Notes: generated from the sequence alone by a model not told the origin. Positions 25,328-35,128 are shown, counted from the stretch's first letter. The stretch is DNA of 64,000 bases from Solirubrobacteraceae bacterium (GCA_024711025.1 JANJTP010000016.1:39751-103750); one strand, 5' to 3'. Made by a program: numbers and translations.

Positions 25328-25923
25328 CTCGTTGTCCTCGTCAGCCGCTCCACGTACTTGGCAAGGATGTCAACCTCGAGGTTGACGGGCGCCCCGACGC
25401 TCGCCGCGCCGAGCGTCGTGCGCTCGAGCGTCTCGGGTATCAGCGCGACGTCGAGCCCGCGGTCGTCGACTCGCGCGACGGTCAGCGAGACGCCGTCGAT
25501 CGCGATCGATCCCTTCTCGGCGACGTAGCGCAGCAGCGCGGGATCTTCCGGCTCGACCGTCAGCGCGCGTGCGAATCCGTCCTCGCGGATGGCCGCGACG
25601 CGCCCGATGCCGTCGACGTGCCCCTGGACGACATGGCCGCCCAGGCGCTGGTCGGCGCGCAGCGCCAGCTCGAGGTTCACGGCGCCCCCCGGCTCGAGCG
25701 TCCCGAGCGAGGAGCGCCGCAGCGTCTCGCGCATCGCGTCGGCGGAGAAGCCGCCGTCCTCGACGGCCGTCGCCGTGAGGCAGACGCCGTTGACGGCGAC
25801 CGAGTCGCCGTCGGCGATCTCGCCGTGCAGCACCGTGTGCACCCGCAGGCGCGCACCGCCTGCGGTGGACTCGATCGCCGCGACGCTCCCGATGTCCTGG
25901 ACGAGCCCGGTGAACACGCTCAC
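25324..25923 (-). CDS. ribE: Riboflavin synthase alpha subunit
   Basis: This enzyme dismutates two lumazine molecules to riboflavin. It has two tandem lumazine-binding barrels of about 95 residues: FTGLVQDIGSVAAIESTAGG and VQGHVDGIGRVAAIREDG. NGVCLTATAV and DGVSLTVARV recur at matching positions. Three GTG starts are possible (25926, 25923, 25917). 25923 overlaps the ribD stop as GTGA, and 25917 would match the usual MFTGLV start. The protein is about 199 residues. Confidence 0.94.
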   Translation of the reverse strand: MSVFTGLVQDIGSVAAIESTAGGARLRVHTVLHGEIADGDSVAVNGVCLTATAVEDGGFSADAMRETLRRSSLGTLEPGGAVNLELALRADQRLGGHVVQGHVDGIGRVAAIREDGFARALTVEPEDPALLRYVAEKGSIAIDGVSLTVARVDDRGLDVALIPETLERTTLGAASVGAPVNLEVDILAKYVERLTRTTR

Positions 25924-27041
25924 CACTCTCGCAGCCGGGCGGTGAGCAGCACGTCCTCACCGCTCGGGCGGGCATCGAGCGACAACGCCCGGGTCGCGTC
26001 GGCGATCGTCGCGACCCCCTCCCCCTCGAGCGGATCGCGGGCGCTCGCGGCACCGAGCAGCAGCGGCGCGACGAACAGCCTCGCCTCGTCGATCTCGCCG
26101 GCGTCGAGGAACGCGCCGGCAAGCCGCGGGCCGCCCTCCAGCAGGATCGACGTGACGGGCGTCTCGAGCCGTCCCAGCTGCGCGAGCGCATCGGCGAGGC
26201 GGGCCGGCTCGTGCTCGCCCGTGGCCACGACGACCTCCGCTCCGCCGCGCTGGAGCGCCTCGATCCGCGAGCGCGGCGCGGCACGGGAGACGACGACGAC
26301 CAGCGGCACGCCATGCGCCCCCGCCACGAGCCGCGAGTCGAGTGGCAGCCGCGCCGTCGAGTCGAACACGACGCGCCGCGGCTGGCGGCGCACGCCGGGG
26401 ATGCGCGCGGTCAGCCGGGGATCGTCGGCCAGCGCGGTCCCGATGCCGACGGCCACGGCGTCGACGCTGGCACGCCAGCGGTGCGCGAGCTGTCGGCTCT
26501 CCTCGCAGGAGATCCACTGCGAGTCGCCGTCGCGCGTGGCCACCTTGCCGTCGAGGCTGACCGCGGACTTGAAGAGGACCCACGGACGACCGGTCCGGGC
26601 GTGCTTGCGGAAGGCCTGGTTCTCGAGCCGCGCGCGCCGCCGCGGCTCGCCGTCGGCGAGCACGACCTCGACCCCCTCGTCGCGAAGGATCCCGAGGCCG
26701 CGACCGCTCGCGTGCCCGCTCGGGTCGTCGTCGCCGACGACGACCCGGCCGATCCCGGCCGCGAGGATCGCGTCGGTGCACGGCGGCTGGTGGCCCTGGT
26801 GGCAGCACGGCTCGAGCGAGACGTAGAGCGTCGTACCCCGCAGCTCGACGCCGCCGGCCGCCTCGATCGCGCGAGCCTCGGCGTGGGGCCCGCCGAACTG
26901 CTCATGCCAGCCCTCTCCGAGGATCTCCCCGTCACGGGCGATGACGGCGCCGACGGCCGGGTTGGGGCTGACGGCACCGACGCCGCGCCGCGCGAGCTCG
27001 ATCGCCCTCAGCAGGAGCTCTTGGTCGCGGCCGTGCTGCAC
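25920..27041 (-). CDS. ribD: Bifunctional riboflavin deaminase/reductase RibD
   Basis: RibD deaminates and then reduces the pyrimidine intermediate of riboflavin synthesis. The start chosen is the GTG at 27041, giving 373 residues. Open frame further upstream belongs to the overlapping membrane-protein gene region. The N-terminal cytidine-deaminase-type domain has PNPAVGAVI, HAEARAIEAAG (zinc His and catalytic Glu) and LEPCCHQGHQPPCTDAI (zinc cysteines). The C-terminal reductase domain has RPWVLFKSAVSLDGKVATRD, SRLVAGAHGVP and LLEGGPRLAGAFL. No FMN riboswitch was recognised upstream. Confidence 0.96.
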   Translation of the reverse strand: MQHGRDQELLLRAIELARRGVGAVSPNPAVGAVIARDGEILGEGWHEQFGGPHAEARAIEAAGGVELRGTTLYVSLEPCCHQGHQPPCTDAILAAGIGRVVVGDDDPSGHASGRGLGILRDEGVEVVLADGEPRRRARLENQAFRKHARTGRPWVLFKSAVSLDGKVATRDGDSQWISCEESRQLAHRWRASVDAVAVGIGTALADDPRLTARIPGVRRQPRRVVFDSTARLPLDSRLVAGAHGVPLVVVVSRAAPRSRIEALQRGGAEVVVATGEHEPARLADALAQLGRLETPVTSILLEGGPRLAGAFLDAGEIDEARLFVAPLLLGAASARDPLEGEGVATIADATRALSLDARPSGEDVLLTARLREW

Positions 27042-27070
27042 GTGCCGCCCAGGATAGGGGCGGCGGTCGC

Positions 27071-28609
27071 CTACGGACAGCGTCCGTAGGCCGTGTAGAA
27101 GCCGTTCGTCGCGATTCGCGAGAAGCTCGGCGGCGGCAGGCTGCGCGCCGTGTCCTGCGGACTCGAGTCCTCCGGTGTGAGGCCCTGGCGGACGAGCACC
27201 GAGCGGCGTGCGGCGAAGATCGCCACGCCGGAGTCGACGCCGCGCATCGCCCGTGCGTCGCTGCGCGCGATGACGCGGTCGACCGGCAGGTCGGCGATCC
27301 AGCGCACGTCGGGGATCAGCTTGTGGTTCGGGACGGTCACCGGGCCGCAGCTCGCGTGGCGACGCACCGCATCGCTCCGGAGCAGCGCCGCGAGGGCCGG
27401 TCGCGAGTCGCCGCGGAAGACGAGCTCGCCCGTGAGCCGGTTCGGGTTCACCTTCAGCGCCGTCCAGAGCGCCGCGCCGGCGACGAGCACGGCCGCCGCG
27501 AGCGCCCAGGCGCGCCGTACGGCGCTGCGCTCGCGCAGCAGGCTGAAGCCGGCGATCGCGAATGCCGCGAACAGCATCACCATCATCGACGGCACGAGCA
27601 GGTAGCGGTTGATGACCGACAGGCCCGCGACCCCGACGAGCAGGAACGTCCCGAGGCCGACCGCGAAGAGGGCGACCGGCACCCGCAGGCGCGTCGGCGC
27701 GATCCACGCGGCGAGGACGAGCCCGATCGCTCCGGCGAAGGCGATCGGCAGCTTGACGAGCTCGCGCAGGAAGCCGACCATCGCCGACGGGACCTCCGAG
27801 ATGCCCTTCTGGCGCCCGAGCTCCTCGGCCAGCCCGCTGGTGTGCGTCAGTGAGAAGAGCGGGTCGCCGGTGACGGCGAGGTCGGTGAGCACCCAGACGA
27901 GCGGTGCCGCGGCGACGATCAGCGCCCCGACGATCCGCTCGCGCCAGCTCGCGCGCATCACGAGGTAGAGCCAGTAGAGACCGCTCAGCAGCCAGGCCTC
28001 GGGGCGCAGCAGGCCGGCGAGCGTGAGCAACGCAAGGACGAGGAGCCCGCGCCGGCGCGGCGAGCGCGCCTCGACGACGGCCGCCCAGACGACGAGCGCG
28101 AGGTACGGGATGTCGATGTAGGCGCGGGCCGCGAGGAACGGGAAGTCCAGCCGCGTGCAGAGGATCGCGCCGGCGGCCAGTCCCACGGGCACCGTGAAGG
28201 CGGTCCGCGCGAGCCGGTAGAGCCCGACGACGAGCACGACGAAGCTGGCGAGCGTCGCGATGACCATCAGCCGATCCGCGGCGTCACCGAGCAGCGCCAG
28301 CGCCGCGCCGAAGACCAGCGCCAGCGGATGCTGCGTCGGGGCGCGGTAGGCATCGAACGAGGGCAGCTCGCCGTGCAGCAGCTCGCGACCCCAGATCAGC
28401 GAGTAGGTCGAGTCGTAGTTCGTGTACGTGGGGTACGCGACGGTTCCGACGACGACGCCCACGACGAGCAGGCCGAGCAGGATCGCCGGCCAGTGGAGCG
28501 CCGCCGCCCGCGCCGCGACCCGGCGCGCGGGCGACAGGCCGGCGGACGGGTCGTCCGCGGCCGCTGGGCCGGCGGTGTCGGCCGTCGTCGAGGCGGGAGG
28601 AGTTGTCAC
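27071..28609 (-). CDS. Multi-pass membrane glycosyltransferase (GT39/ArnT-like)
   Basis: The 512-residue protein has about ten hydrophobic spans and the layout of GT-C lipid-sugar-dependent glycosyltransferases. An acidic residue in the first outside loop (TYTNYDSTYSLIWGRELLHG, about residues 61-80) matches the GT-C catalytic Asp position. TQHPLALVFGAALALLG and RLDFPFLAARAYIDIPYLAL follow. The C-terminal 100 residues form a soluble domain ending GFYTAYGRCP. It is divergent from the GT2 gene and probably works with it on a cell-surface glycan or glycolipid. Donor and acceptor are unknown. Confidence 0.78.
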   Translation of the reverse strand: MTTPPASTTADTAGPAAADDPSAGLSPARRVAARAAALHWPAILLGLLVVGVVVGTVAYPTYTNYDSTYSLIWGRELLHGELPSFDAYRAPTQHPLALVFGAALALLGDAADRLMVIATLASFVVLVVGLYRLARTAFTVPVGLAAGAILCTRLDFPFLAARAYIDIPYLALVVWAAVVEARSPRRRGLLVLALLTLAGLLRPEAWLLSGLYWLYLVMRASWRERIVGALIVAAAPLVWVLTDLAVTGDPLFSLTHTSGLAEELGRQKGISEVPSAMVGFLRELVKLPIAFAGAIGLVLAAWIAPTRLRVPVALFAVGLGTFLLVGVAGLSVINRYLLVPSMMVMLFAAFAIAGFSLLRERSAVRRAWALAAAVLVAGAALWTALKVNPNRLTGELVFRGDSRPALAALLRSDAVRRHASCGPVTVPNHKLIPDVRWIADLPVDRVIARSDARAMRGVDSGVAIFAARRSVLVRQGLTPEDSSPQDTARSLPPPSFSRIATNGFYTAYGRCP

Positions 28610-28751
28610 GGCGAGGTCGGCCGGCGGGCGGGGCGCGCCGCCCGGGGGTCCGGCATACTGCGAGGCGAGTCTACGGCACCGTCGGCGCCCCGGCGCCCGC
28701 CGGACGTCCGCCGCGGGCCGCTTCGCGGCGTCCTACCCTGGTCCTGCTCGC

Positions 28752-29822
28752 ATGAAGCTCATCATCCAGATCCCCTGCCTCAACGAGGAGTCGACGCTCC
28801 CCGAAACGCTGGCCGACCTCCCGCGGGAGGTCACCGGCTTCGACACGGTCGAGTGGCTGGTGATCGACGACGGCTCGACCGATCGGACCATCGAGGTCGC
28901 GCGCGCGAACGGCGTCGACCACATCGTCCGGCTGACGAACAACAAGGGGCTCGCCGTGGGCTTCCAGGCCGGGCTCGACGCCTGCCTGAAGCTGGGCGCC
29001 GACGTGATCGTCAACACCGACGCCGACAACCAGTACTCCGCCGCGGACATCCCGCGGCTCGTCGAGCCGATCGTCGCGGGCCGCGCCGACATGGTCGTCG
29101 GAGATCGCCAGACCGACACGATCGAGCACTTCTCACCGCTCAAGAAGCGCCTGCAGAAGCTCGGCTCGTGGGTCGTGCGCCAGGCGTCTGACACCGCCGT
29201 GAGCGACACGACGTCGGGCTTTCGCGCCTACAACCGCGAGGCCGCGATCCAGATGGCCGTCGTCTCCAAGTTCACCTACACCCTGGAGACGATCATCCAG
29301 GCGGGCAAGCTGCTCGTCGCCGTCGAGGACGTGCCGATCGCGACGAACCCGAAGACCCGCGAGTCGCGCCTGTTCCCCTCGACGTGGGCCTACGTCCGGC
29401 GCAACACGGCGTCGATCTTCCGTATCTACGCCCAGTACGAGCCGCTGCGCGTCTTCCTCTCGCTGGCGGCCGTGCTCGCCGTGCTCGCCATGATCCCCTG
29501 GCTGCGCTGGCTGGTCGCCTGGGTTCAGGACGACGGCGCCGGCCACGTGCAGTCGCTCATCTTCGGAGCGGTCCTCTTCAACGCCGCCGTCGTGATGGCC
29601 GCGCTCGGCGTCATCGGCGACCTGCTGCACGGCAACCGGATGATGCAGCAGCGCGTCTTCGAGCGCGTGCGGCGCATCGAGCTGCACCTCGGGATCGCGC
29701 CGTCGCACTACGAGCCGGGATCGCACCCGACCGGCCAGGAGGCGACGACCGGCGCGCGCGCCGCGCCGGCACCCGACGACCTCCACCCGACGACCACCGA
29801 GCAGGAGACCCTGCGCGCATGA
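28752..29822 (+). CDS. GT2 family glycosyltransferase with membrane tail (DPM1/DolP-mannosyltransferase-like)
   Basis: The ATG at 28752 opens with the GT-A strand IIQIPCLNEESTLPETLADL. WLVIDDGSTDRTIEVAR (about 36-52), NTDADNQYSAADIPRL (about 93-108, the DxD site) and SDTTSGFRAYNREAA (about 157-171) follow. Two C-terminal transmembrane spans (about 236-260 and 276-299) anchor it. Length is 356. Such enzymes make polyprenyl-phosphate sugars, the donor needed by GT-C enzymes such as the divergent neighbour. The stop overlaps the next start by four bases (ATGA). Confidence 0.88.
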   Translation: MKLIIQIPCLNEESTLPETLADLPREVTGFDTVEWLVIDDGSTDRTIEVARANGVDHIVRLTNNKGLAVGFQAGLDACLKLGADVIVNTDADNQYSAADIPRLVEPIVAGRADMVVGDRQTDTIEHFSPLKKRLQKLGSWVVRQASDTAVSDTTSGFRAYNREAAIQMAVVSKFTYTLETIIQAGKLLVAVEDVPIATNPKTRESRLFPSTWAYVRRNTASIFRIYAQYEPLRVFLSLAAVLAVLAMIPWLRWLVAWVQDDGAGHVQSLIFGAVLFNAAVVMAALGVIGDLLHGNRMMQQRVFERVRRIELHLGIAPSHYEPGSHPTGQEATTGARAAPAPDDLHPTTTEQETLRA

Positions 29823-30451
29823 GCACGAACGTCACCGTCGACGGCGAGGGCACGGTCACCGGCAACACCTTCGACAAGTACGGCTCGTCGAACCCGGTGG
29901 TCCGCCGGCTGATGGAGGGCTTCCACCGCGACCTCGACGAGCTGTGGGGCATCGCGTCCCCGACCTCGGTGCTCGACGTCGGCTGCGGCGAGGGCATCCT
30001 CACGTACGAGTGGGCGCAGCGACTCGGCGACCGCCGGATCGTCGGCATCGACCTCGACGACCCCGAGCTGCGCCGGCACTGGGCCGGGCGCTCGCGACCC
30101 AACCTCGAGTACCGCGTCACGAAGGCCGAGAACCTGCCGTTCGCGGAGAGCGAGTTCGACATGGCGGCCGCGATCGAGGTGCTGGAGCACGTTCCCGACC
30201 CCGAGGAGACGCTGTGCGAGATGCAGCGCTGCGCGCGCCGCTGGATCCTCGTCTCCGTCCCTCGAGAGCCGATCTGGCGGCTGACGAACCTCGCGCGCGG
30301 CGCCTACTGGCGCAGCCTCGGCAACACGCCGGGCCACGTCAACCACTGGTCGAGCTCGGCGTTCACGCGCCTGCTGTCGAACTACGGCGAGGTCGTCGAG
30401 GTGCGCCGGCCGTTCCCGTGGACGATGTGCCTCGTGCGCGTCGGCGACTGA
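29819..30451 (+). CDS. Class I SAM-dependent methyltransferase
   Basis: The 210-residue protein has an N-terminal helix with NTFDKYGSSNPVVRRLM, then the SAM-binding motif SVLDVGCGEGILTYEWAQRL (about 49-68), IDLDDPEL (motif II), NLPFAESEFDMAAAIEVLEH (motif III-IV), and WILVSVPREPIW. It resembles the methyltransferases placed beside DPM-like GT2 genes in surface-glycan clusters. It is translationally coupled to the GT2 gene and lies ten bases before the flippase. Substrate is unknown. Confidence 0.88.
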   Translation: MSTNVTVDGEGTVTGNTFDKYGSSNPVVRRLMEGFHRDLDELWGIASPTSVLDVGCGEGILTYEWAQRLGDRRIVGIDLDDPELRRHWAGRSRPNLEYRVTKAENLPFAESEFDMAAAIEVLEHVPDPEETLCEMQRCARRWILVSVPREPIWRLTNLARGAYWRSLGNTPGHVNHWSSSAFTRLLSNYGEVVEVRRPFPWTMCLVRVGD

Positions 30452-30461
30452 CGCCGGGCCG

Positions 30462-31793
30462 GTGACGGACGCCGCCGCCGCCGAGCTCAGCGCCGCAGAC
30501 CGCGCGGCGGCGCCGGCGCCGGCGGGCTCGTACGCGCGCGGGGCGCGGATCCTGTCGGTCGGGATCGCGGCCACCGGGCTGCTGAGCTTCCTGTACTTCG
30601 CCGTCGCCTCGCATGTCCTGCCGGCCGACGCCTACGGCGCGATCGCGCTGCTCTGGGCGATCCTGTTCGTCGTCATCTCGATCATCTACCGGCCGGTCGA
30701 GCAGCTCCTGTCGCGGACGATCGCGGATCGCCGCGCCCGCGGCCTGCACCACGGTCACCCTCTGCGGGTCGCGCTCGCGCTGCAGGCCGGCTTCGCGGCG
30801 CTGTTCCTGGCCGTCGCGCTGGCGCTGCGCGTGCAGATCGTCGACCTGTTCGACGGCTCGCAGACACTCTTCTGGATCTTCACCGGCGCCGCGCTGGCGT
30901 ACGCGGCGAGCTACTTCGCCCGCGGCTACTTCGCCGGCCACCAGTGGTTCGGCCTCTACGGCGGGCTCGTGCTGTTCGAGTCGCTCTCCCGCGTCTGCTT
31001 CCCGCTCGCCGTCGCGGTCGGCATCGCCGGCGGTCAGGCGACGGTCGCCGCCGGCATCCTCGCGGCGCCGCTCGCCTCGCTCATCGTCGTGCCGTGGGCG
31101 CTGATGCGCCACGTCCGGCCGGCCGGCGCGGCTCCGGCGGCACCGCAGCCGGAGCCCGGAAGCAAGCTGAGCCTGCGGACGGGCGGGGGCTTCGCGCTCG
31201 CAGTCGCCGGGGTGCAGCTCGGCGAGCAGGCGCTGCTGAACGCCGGCGTGATCGTCGCCAGCGCGGTCGCCGGGGCGGCGCTCGCCGGCGCGGTCTTCAA
31301 CGCGCTGCTGATCACGCGCGCCCCGCTGATGCTGTTCCAGTCGATCCAGACGTCGCTGCTCCCCCACCTCGCCGGCCTGGAGGCGACCGAGGGGCAGGCC
31401 GAGTTCCGGCGCGCGGTGCGGATCACGATCCTGGCCATCGTCGGCTTCGCCGGCCTGGTCGCGCTCGGCCTGCTGCTGGTCGGCCCACTGGTGATGCACA
31501 TCGTCTTCGGCGACGAGGTCGACTACCCGCGAGTCGGGCTCGCGGTCGTCGCGGTCGGCATGGGCCTGCACCTCGTGGCCGGAACGCTCAACCAGGCGGC
31601 GCTCGCGCGGGGGCGCGCCGGTGTGGCGGCCGCGGCATGGCTCGCCGCAGCCGCAGGCTTCGTCGCCTGGATGCTGGCCGGGTGGGTCGACGACGTGCTG
31701 CTGCGCGCCGAGGTCGGCTACGCGGGCGGCGCGCTGCTGCTGTGCGTGCTGCTGAGCGGCGTCTACGTTCGCGATCGCCGCTCGGCCACCTAG
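30462..31793 (+). CDS. Polysaccharide biosynthesis-type flippase (MATE/Wzx superfamily)
   Basis: This 443-residue integral membrane protein has about 12-14 hydrophobic spans. The opening ARILSVGIAATGLLSFLYFA and DAYGAIALLWAILFVVIS match the MOP flippase fold. The repeat of the fold starts near residue 240 with SLRTGGGFALAVAGVQLGE. It would flip a lipid-linked glycan built by the upstream GT2 and methyltransferase. It is the last gene of the three-gene plus-strand operon and converges with the ABC permease nine bases later. Confidence 0.85.
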   Translation: MTDAAAAELSAADRAAAPAPAGSYARGARILSVGIAATGLLSFLYFAVASHVLPADAYGAIALLWAILFVVISIIYRPVEQLLSRTIADRRARGLHHGHPLRVALALQAGFAALFLAVALALRVQIVDLFDGSQTLFWIFTGAALAYAASYFARGYFAGHQWFGLYGGLVLFESLSRVCFPLAVAVGIAGGQATVAAGILAAPLASLIVVPWALMRHVRPAGAAPAAPQPEPGSKLSLRTGGGFALAVAGVQLGEQALLNAGVIVASAVAGAALAGAVFNALLITRAPLMLFQSIQTSLLPHLAGLEATEGQAEFRRAVRITILAIVGFAGLVALGLLLVGPLVMHIVFGDEVDYPRVGLAVVAVGMGLHLVAGTLNQAALARGRAGVAAAAWLAAAAGFVAWMLAGWVDDVLLRAEVGYAGGALLLCVLLSGVYVRDRRSAT

Positions 31794-31802
31794 CGCACCG
31801 CG

Positions 31803-34361
31803 CTACTCGTGCGCCAGCGCCTCGAGCACGTCTAGCCTCGCGGCGCGACGGGCCGGCCACGCGGCCGCGATCACGCCGACGACGCCGGCGAGCACGACGA
31901 GGAGCGCCAGCAGCCCGATCGGGACGACGATCGTGAAGTCCTCCAGCGGCTGCGTGAACAAGACCGAGAGCCCCAGTCCCAGGGCGCAGCCGACGATGCC
32001 GCCGATCAGCCCGGTGATCACGGCCTCCCAGCGGATGATCGACCGCACCTGGCGGCGGGTCGTGCCGACCGCTCGCAGCATGCCGATCTCCCGCGTGCGC
32101 TCGCTGATCGAGAGCACGAGGGCGTTGACGATGCCGAACCCCGCGATGACGATCGAGAGCGCCAGCAGCGCGTATATCAGCCCCAGCAGCTGGTTGACCT
32201 GTCCGGTCTGCTGGTCGATGAACTCCTGCGCCGTCTGCACCTCCGCCGCTGGGTAGCGGGCGCTCAGCAGCTCCGCGATCCTCTTCTGCGTCGCCCCTTC
32301 GCCGGCGCCGGGGCGAAGCCCGACGAAGCCGACGGCGACCTTCGACTCGCCGAACGAGCGCTCCAGCAGCGCGTTGGGCACGGTCACGTCGGCGATCAGG
32401 CCGCCGTTGTCCTTCACGATCGCGACGACCCGGGTGCGCACCGTCGCTCGGGTCGGGGTGCGCAGCGTCAGCGGATCGCCGACCGCTATGCCGCGGTCCT
32501 CGGCGAAGCGCTTGTTCACGAGCGCGCCGGAGCCCGAGCCGAGGCCGCTGACCGCATCCCGCGGCCCTTGCTCGATCGTCACCCGATAGAGCTCGGGGAG
32601 GCTCCGCGGGTCGATCCCGCTGACGTTGACCGTGCGGCCCAGCTCCACCGCACGTGCGCGAGAGAACCGAACCCCGCTGACGGCGTCGACACCCGGCACC
32701 GCGGCGATCGCGGGCATCGTCTCCGCCGCGAACGGTGAGAAGCCGTCGCCGCTTCGGATGACGAAGCTGCCCGTGAAGTCGCTCTTCACCCCGTTGTCGA
32801 TGAGCGCCCTCGTGCCGGCCGCGAAGACCGAGGCGAACGTCACCAACGCGACGCCCACCATCAGCGCAGCCGACGTCGCGGCGGTGCGCGACGGCTGACG
32901 GATGGCGTTCTCACGCGCCAGGCGGCCCGGGAAGCGGGCGATCATCTGGACGGGGCGCCCGAGGATGCCGGCGAGCGGGCGCACGAGGCGCGGGCTGAGC
33001 AACGCGACCGAGAGGAACGTCACGAGCGTTCCCGAGCCGAGCAGCGCGAGACGCGAGTTGGTCGAGCCGGAGGTGAAGAGCCCGACGGCGAGCAGTGCGA
33101 CGCCGGCCGCGAGCAGGACGCAGGCGGAGATCGTCACACGCCGCGAGATCCGCCCGGTCGTCGACGTCTGGCCGACCTGCAGGGCCGCCATCGGCGCGAC
33201 GCGAGTCGCGCGCAGCGCCGGGACGATCGCGGAGAACACCGCGACGAGGATCCCGACGAGCAGCGCGACCACGATCGTCCGCGAGCCGACGACGAGGCCC
33301 GTGGACGGCAGGTCGACGCCGACCCCCTTGAACAGCGCACGCAGCCCGGGAGCCAGCGCGAGCCCGAGCCCGAGCCCGGCAAGCGACCCCACGAGCCCGA
33401 TCAAGAGTCCCTCGCCGAGCACGTCGAAGAGCACCTGGCGCCTGGTCGCGCCGAGGGCTCGCAGCAGGCCGAGCTCCCGCGTGCGCTGCGCGACCGTGAT
33501 CGAGAACGAGTTGAAGATGATGAACGCGCCGACGAAGACCGCGACGAACCCGAAGACGAGCAGGAACGTCGTCAGGAAGCCCAGGCTGCTGGTGACGTCG
33601 CGCGACTGGCGCTCGGCCTCGGCCTGGCCGGTGCGCACGACGACCGAGTCGGGGAGCTGCTCACGCAGCGACTGGGCGAGCTGCGCGTCCGATACGCCCG
33701 GGCGCGCCGCCGCGTTGATCGCGTCGTAGCCCGTCTTGCCGAGCATCCGCAGCGCCTCGTCCAGCAGCACCCCCGCGACGGCCGTGCCGCCGAACGAGTC
33801 GACGCCGCCGAGCTGCGTGGTCCCGACGACGACGTAGTCCTTGCGCGCAACCGCTCCCTGCACGGTGAGCCGCCCGCCGATCCGCAGGCCCTCCTTCTTG
33901 AAGGTCGCGTTGTCGACGGCCACCTCGTCGTCGGTGCGCGGGAAGCGGCCGGCTACGATCTTGCTCGCCTCGAAGCGGCGGTTCTGCGCAAGGCTGCCGA
34001 GGAAGCTCGGGGCGCCGCCGACCCCGACGCGCTTGCCGTCGGGGCCGAGGATCGTGACCGTGTCGAAGACCGCGCCCTCGGCGACCTGGACGTCCGGGTT
34101 GGCGCGAACCCGCAGGAGCATGTCGGGCGAGACCGTCGGCCGACTGCCGCCGCTATCGCCGAGGTCGACGAGCTCGCGTGGCGTGACCGCCGCGTCGACG
34201 CCCTTCTGCCCCTCGGCGAAGATCCGGTCGAAGCTGCGGTTGATCGTGTCGGTGAAGACGTACGTCGCCGAGATCAGCGACACGCCGAGCGCGACCGAGA
34301 GCAGCGTCAGGAGCAGCCTCAGACGACGAGTCAGGAGGCTGCGCAGAGCGACTCGCGTCAC
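31803..34361 (-). CDS. FtsX-like ABC transporter permease (MacB type, fused repeats)
   Basis: The 852-residue permease has two FtsX-like cores, each preceded by a periplasmic MacB_PCD region. The N-terminal membrane span (15-36) is followed by an extracellular domain. A first core lies around 255-385 (RTRELGLLRALGATRRQVLF), then a short hydrophobic pair around 410-460. After a second extracellular part, a core lies around 725-850 with the matching RTREIGMLRAVGTTRRQVRS. Such exporters handle lipids, lipoproteins or peptides. Its start overlaps the stop of its ATPase gene by four bases. Confidence 0.92.
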   Translation of the reverse strand: MTRVALRSLLTRRLRLLLTLLSVALGVSLISATYVFTDTINRSFDRIFAEGQKGVDAAVTPRELVDLGDSGGSRPTVSPDMLLRVRANPDVQVAEGAVFDTVTILGPDGKRVGVGGAPSFLGSLAQNRRFEASKIVAGRFPRTDDEVAVDNATFKKEGLRIGGRLTVQGAVARKDYVVVGTTQLGGVDSFGGTAVAGVLLDEALRMLGKTGYDAINAAARPGVSDAQLAQSLREQLPDSVVVRTGQAEAERQSRDVTSSLGFLTTFLLVFGFVAVFVGAFIIFNSFSITVAQRTRELGLLRALGATRRQVLFDVLGEGLLIGLVGSLAGLGLGLALAPGLRALFKGVGVDLPSTGLVVGSRTIVVALLVGILVAVFSAIVPALRATRVAPMAALQVGQTSTTGRISRRVTISACVLLAAGVALLAVGLFTSGSTNSRLALLGSGTLVTFLSVALLSPRLVRPLAGILGRPVQMIARFPGRLARENAIRQPSRTAATSAALMVGVALVTFASVFAAGTRALIDNGVKSDFTGSFVIRSGDGFSPFAAETMPAIAAVPGVDAVSGVRFSRARAVELGRTVNVSGIDPRSLPELYRVTIEQGPRDAVSGLGSGSGALVNKRFAEDRGIAVGDPLTLRTPTRATVRTRVVAIVKDNGGLIADVTVPNALLERSFGESKVAVGFVGLRPGAGEGATQKRIAELLSARYPAAEVQTAQEFIDQQTGQVNQLLGLIYALLALSIVIAGFGIVNALVLSISERTREIGMLRAVGTTRRQVRSIIRWEAVITGLIGGIVGCALGLGLSVLFTQPLEDFTIVVPIGLLALLVVLAGVVGVIAAAWPARRAARLDVLEALAHE

Positions 34362-35128
34362 TGGCCGAGCCCCTTGACGAGGTCGAGCACCTCGCCGGCC
34401 GACCGGGCCTCTCCGTCGTGGACGACGCGCCCGTCGGCCAGCAGCAGCAGGCGGTCCGCGTACGAGGCGGCATTGGCGTCGTGCGTCACCATGACGACCG
34501 TCTGACCGAGCTCGTCGACCGAGCGCCGCAGCAGCCCGAGCACGTCCTGACCGGAGCGCGAGTCGAGGTTCCCGGTCGGCTCGTCGGCGAACACCACCGC
34601 GGGCCGCGACGCGAGCGCGCGGGCGATCGCGACCCGCTGCTGCTGACCGCCGGAGAGCTCGCTCGGCCGGTGTTCGAGCCGGTCGCCGATCCCGACCTCG
34701 TCGATGATCCGCGCGATCCAGTCGCGGTCGGGATCCCGTCCGGCGATCGACAGCGGCAGCTCGATGTTCTCGCGCGCGTCGAGCACCGGGATCAGGTTGA
34801 AGGACTGGAAGACGAACCCCACGCGGTCCCGCCGGAGCCTCGTCAGATCGGTGTCGTTCAGCTCGGTGAGCTCGACCCCGTCGAGCTCCACCGTCCCGCT
34901 CGTCGGCTTGTCGAGCCCGGCGAGCACGTGCATGAGCGTGCTCTTGCCCGAGCCGGACGGACCCATGATCGCGGTGAACCGCCCCCGCGGGAATCGGACG
35001 CTGACGCCGTCCAGCGCGCGAACCTCGGCCTCACCCTGCCCGTAGACGCGCGTGATCTCGCTTGCGGCGACGATCGCATCCCCGTCGGTGGCGGCCGGCC
35101 CGCCGGCGGTCTGGCTCTGCGTGCTCAT
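34358..35128 (-). CDS. ABC transporter ATP-binding protein (LolD/MacB type)
   Basis: The 256-residue ATPase has Walker A IMGPSGSGKSTLMHVLAGLD (about 54-73), Q-loop region FVFQSFNLIPVLDARENIEL, signature LSGGQQQRVAIARALA (about 158), Walker B AVVFADEPTGNLDS and the switch His in MVTHDANAA. These features match the MacB/LolD class that pairs with FtsX-like permeases. It is encoded directly before and overlapping the permease gene. It has no membrane segment and would act on the cytoplasmic side. Confidence 0.95.
   Translation of the reverse strand: MSTQSQTAGGPAATDGDAIVAASEITRVYGQGEAEVRALDGVSVRFPRGRFTAIMGPSGSGKSTLMHVLAGLDKPTSGTVELDGVELTELNDTDLTRLRRDRVGFVFQSFNLIPVLDARENIELPLSIAGRDPDRDWIARIIDEVGIGDRLEHRPSELSGGQQQRVAIARALASRPAVVFADEPTGNLDSRSGQDVLGLLRRSVDELGQTVVMVTHDANAASYADRLLLLADGRVVHDGEARSAGEVLDLVKGLGQ

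Noticed and set aside
27042..27070. FMN riboswitch before ribD
   Set aside because: The gap to the upstream gene is under 30 bases and shows none of the conserved RFN element segments.
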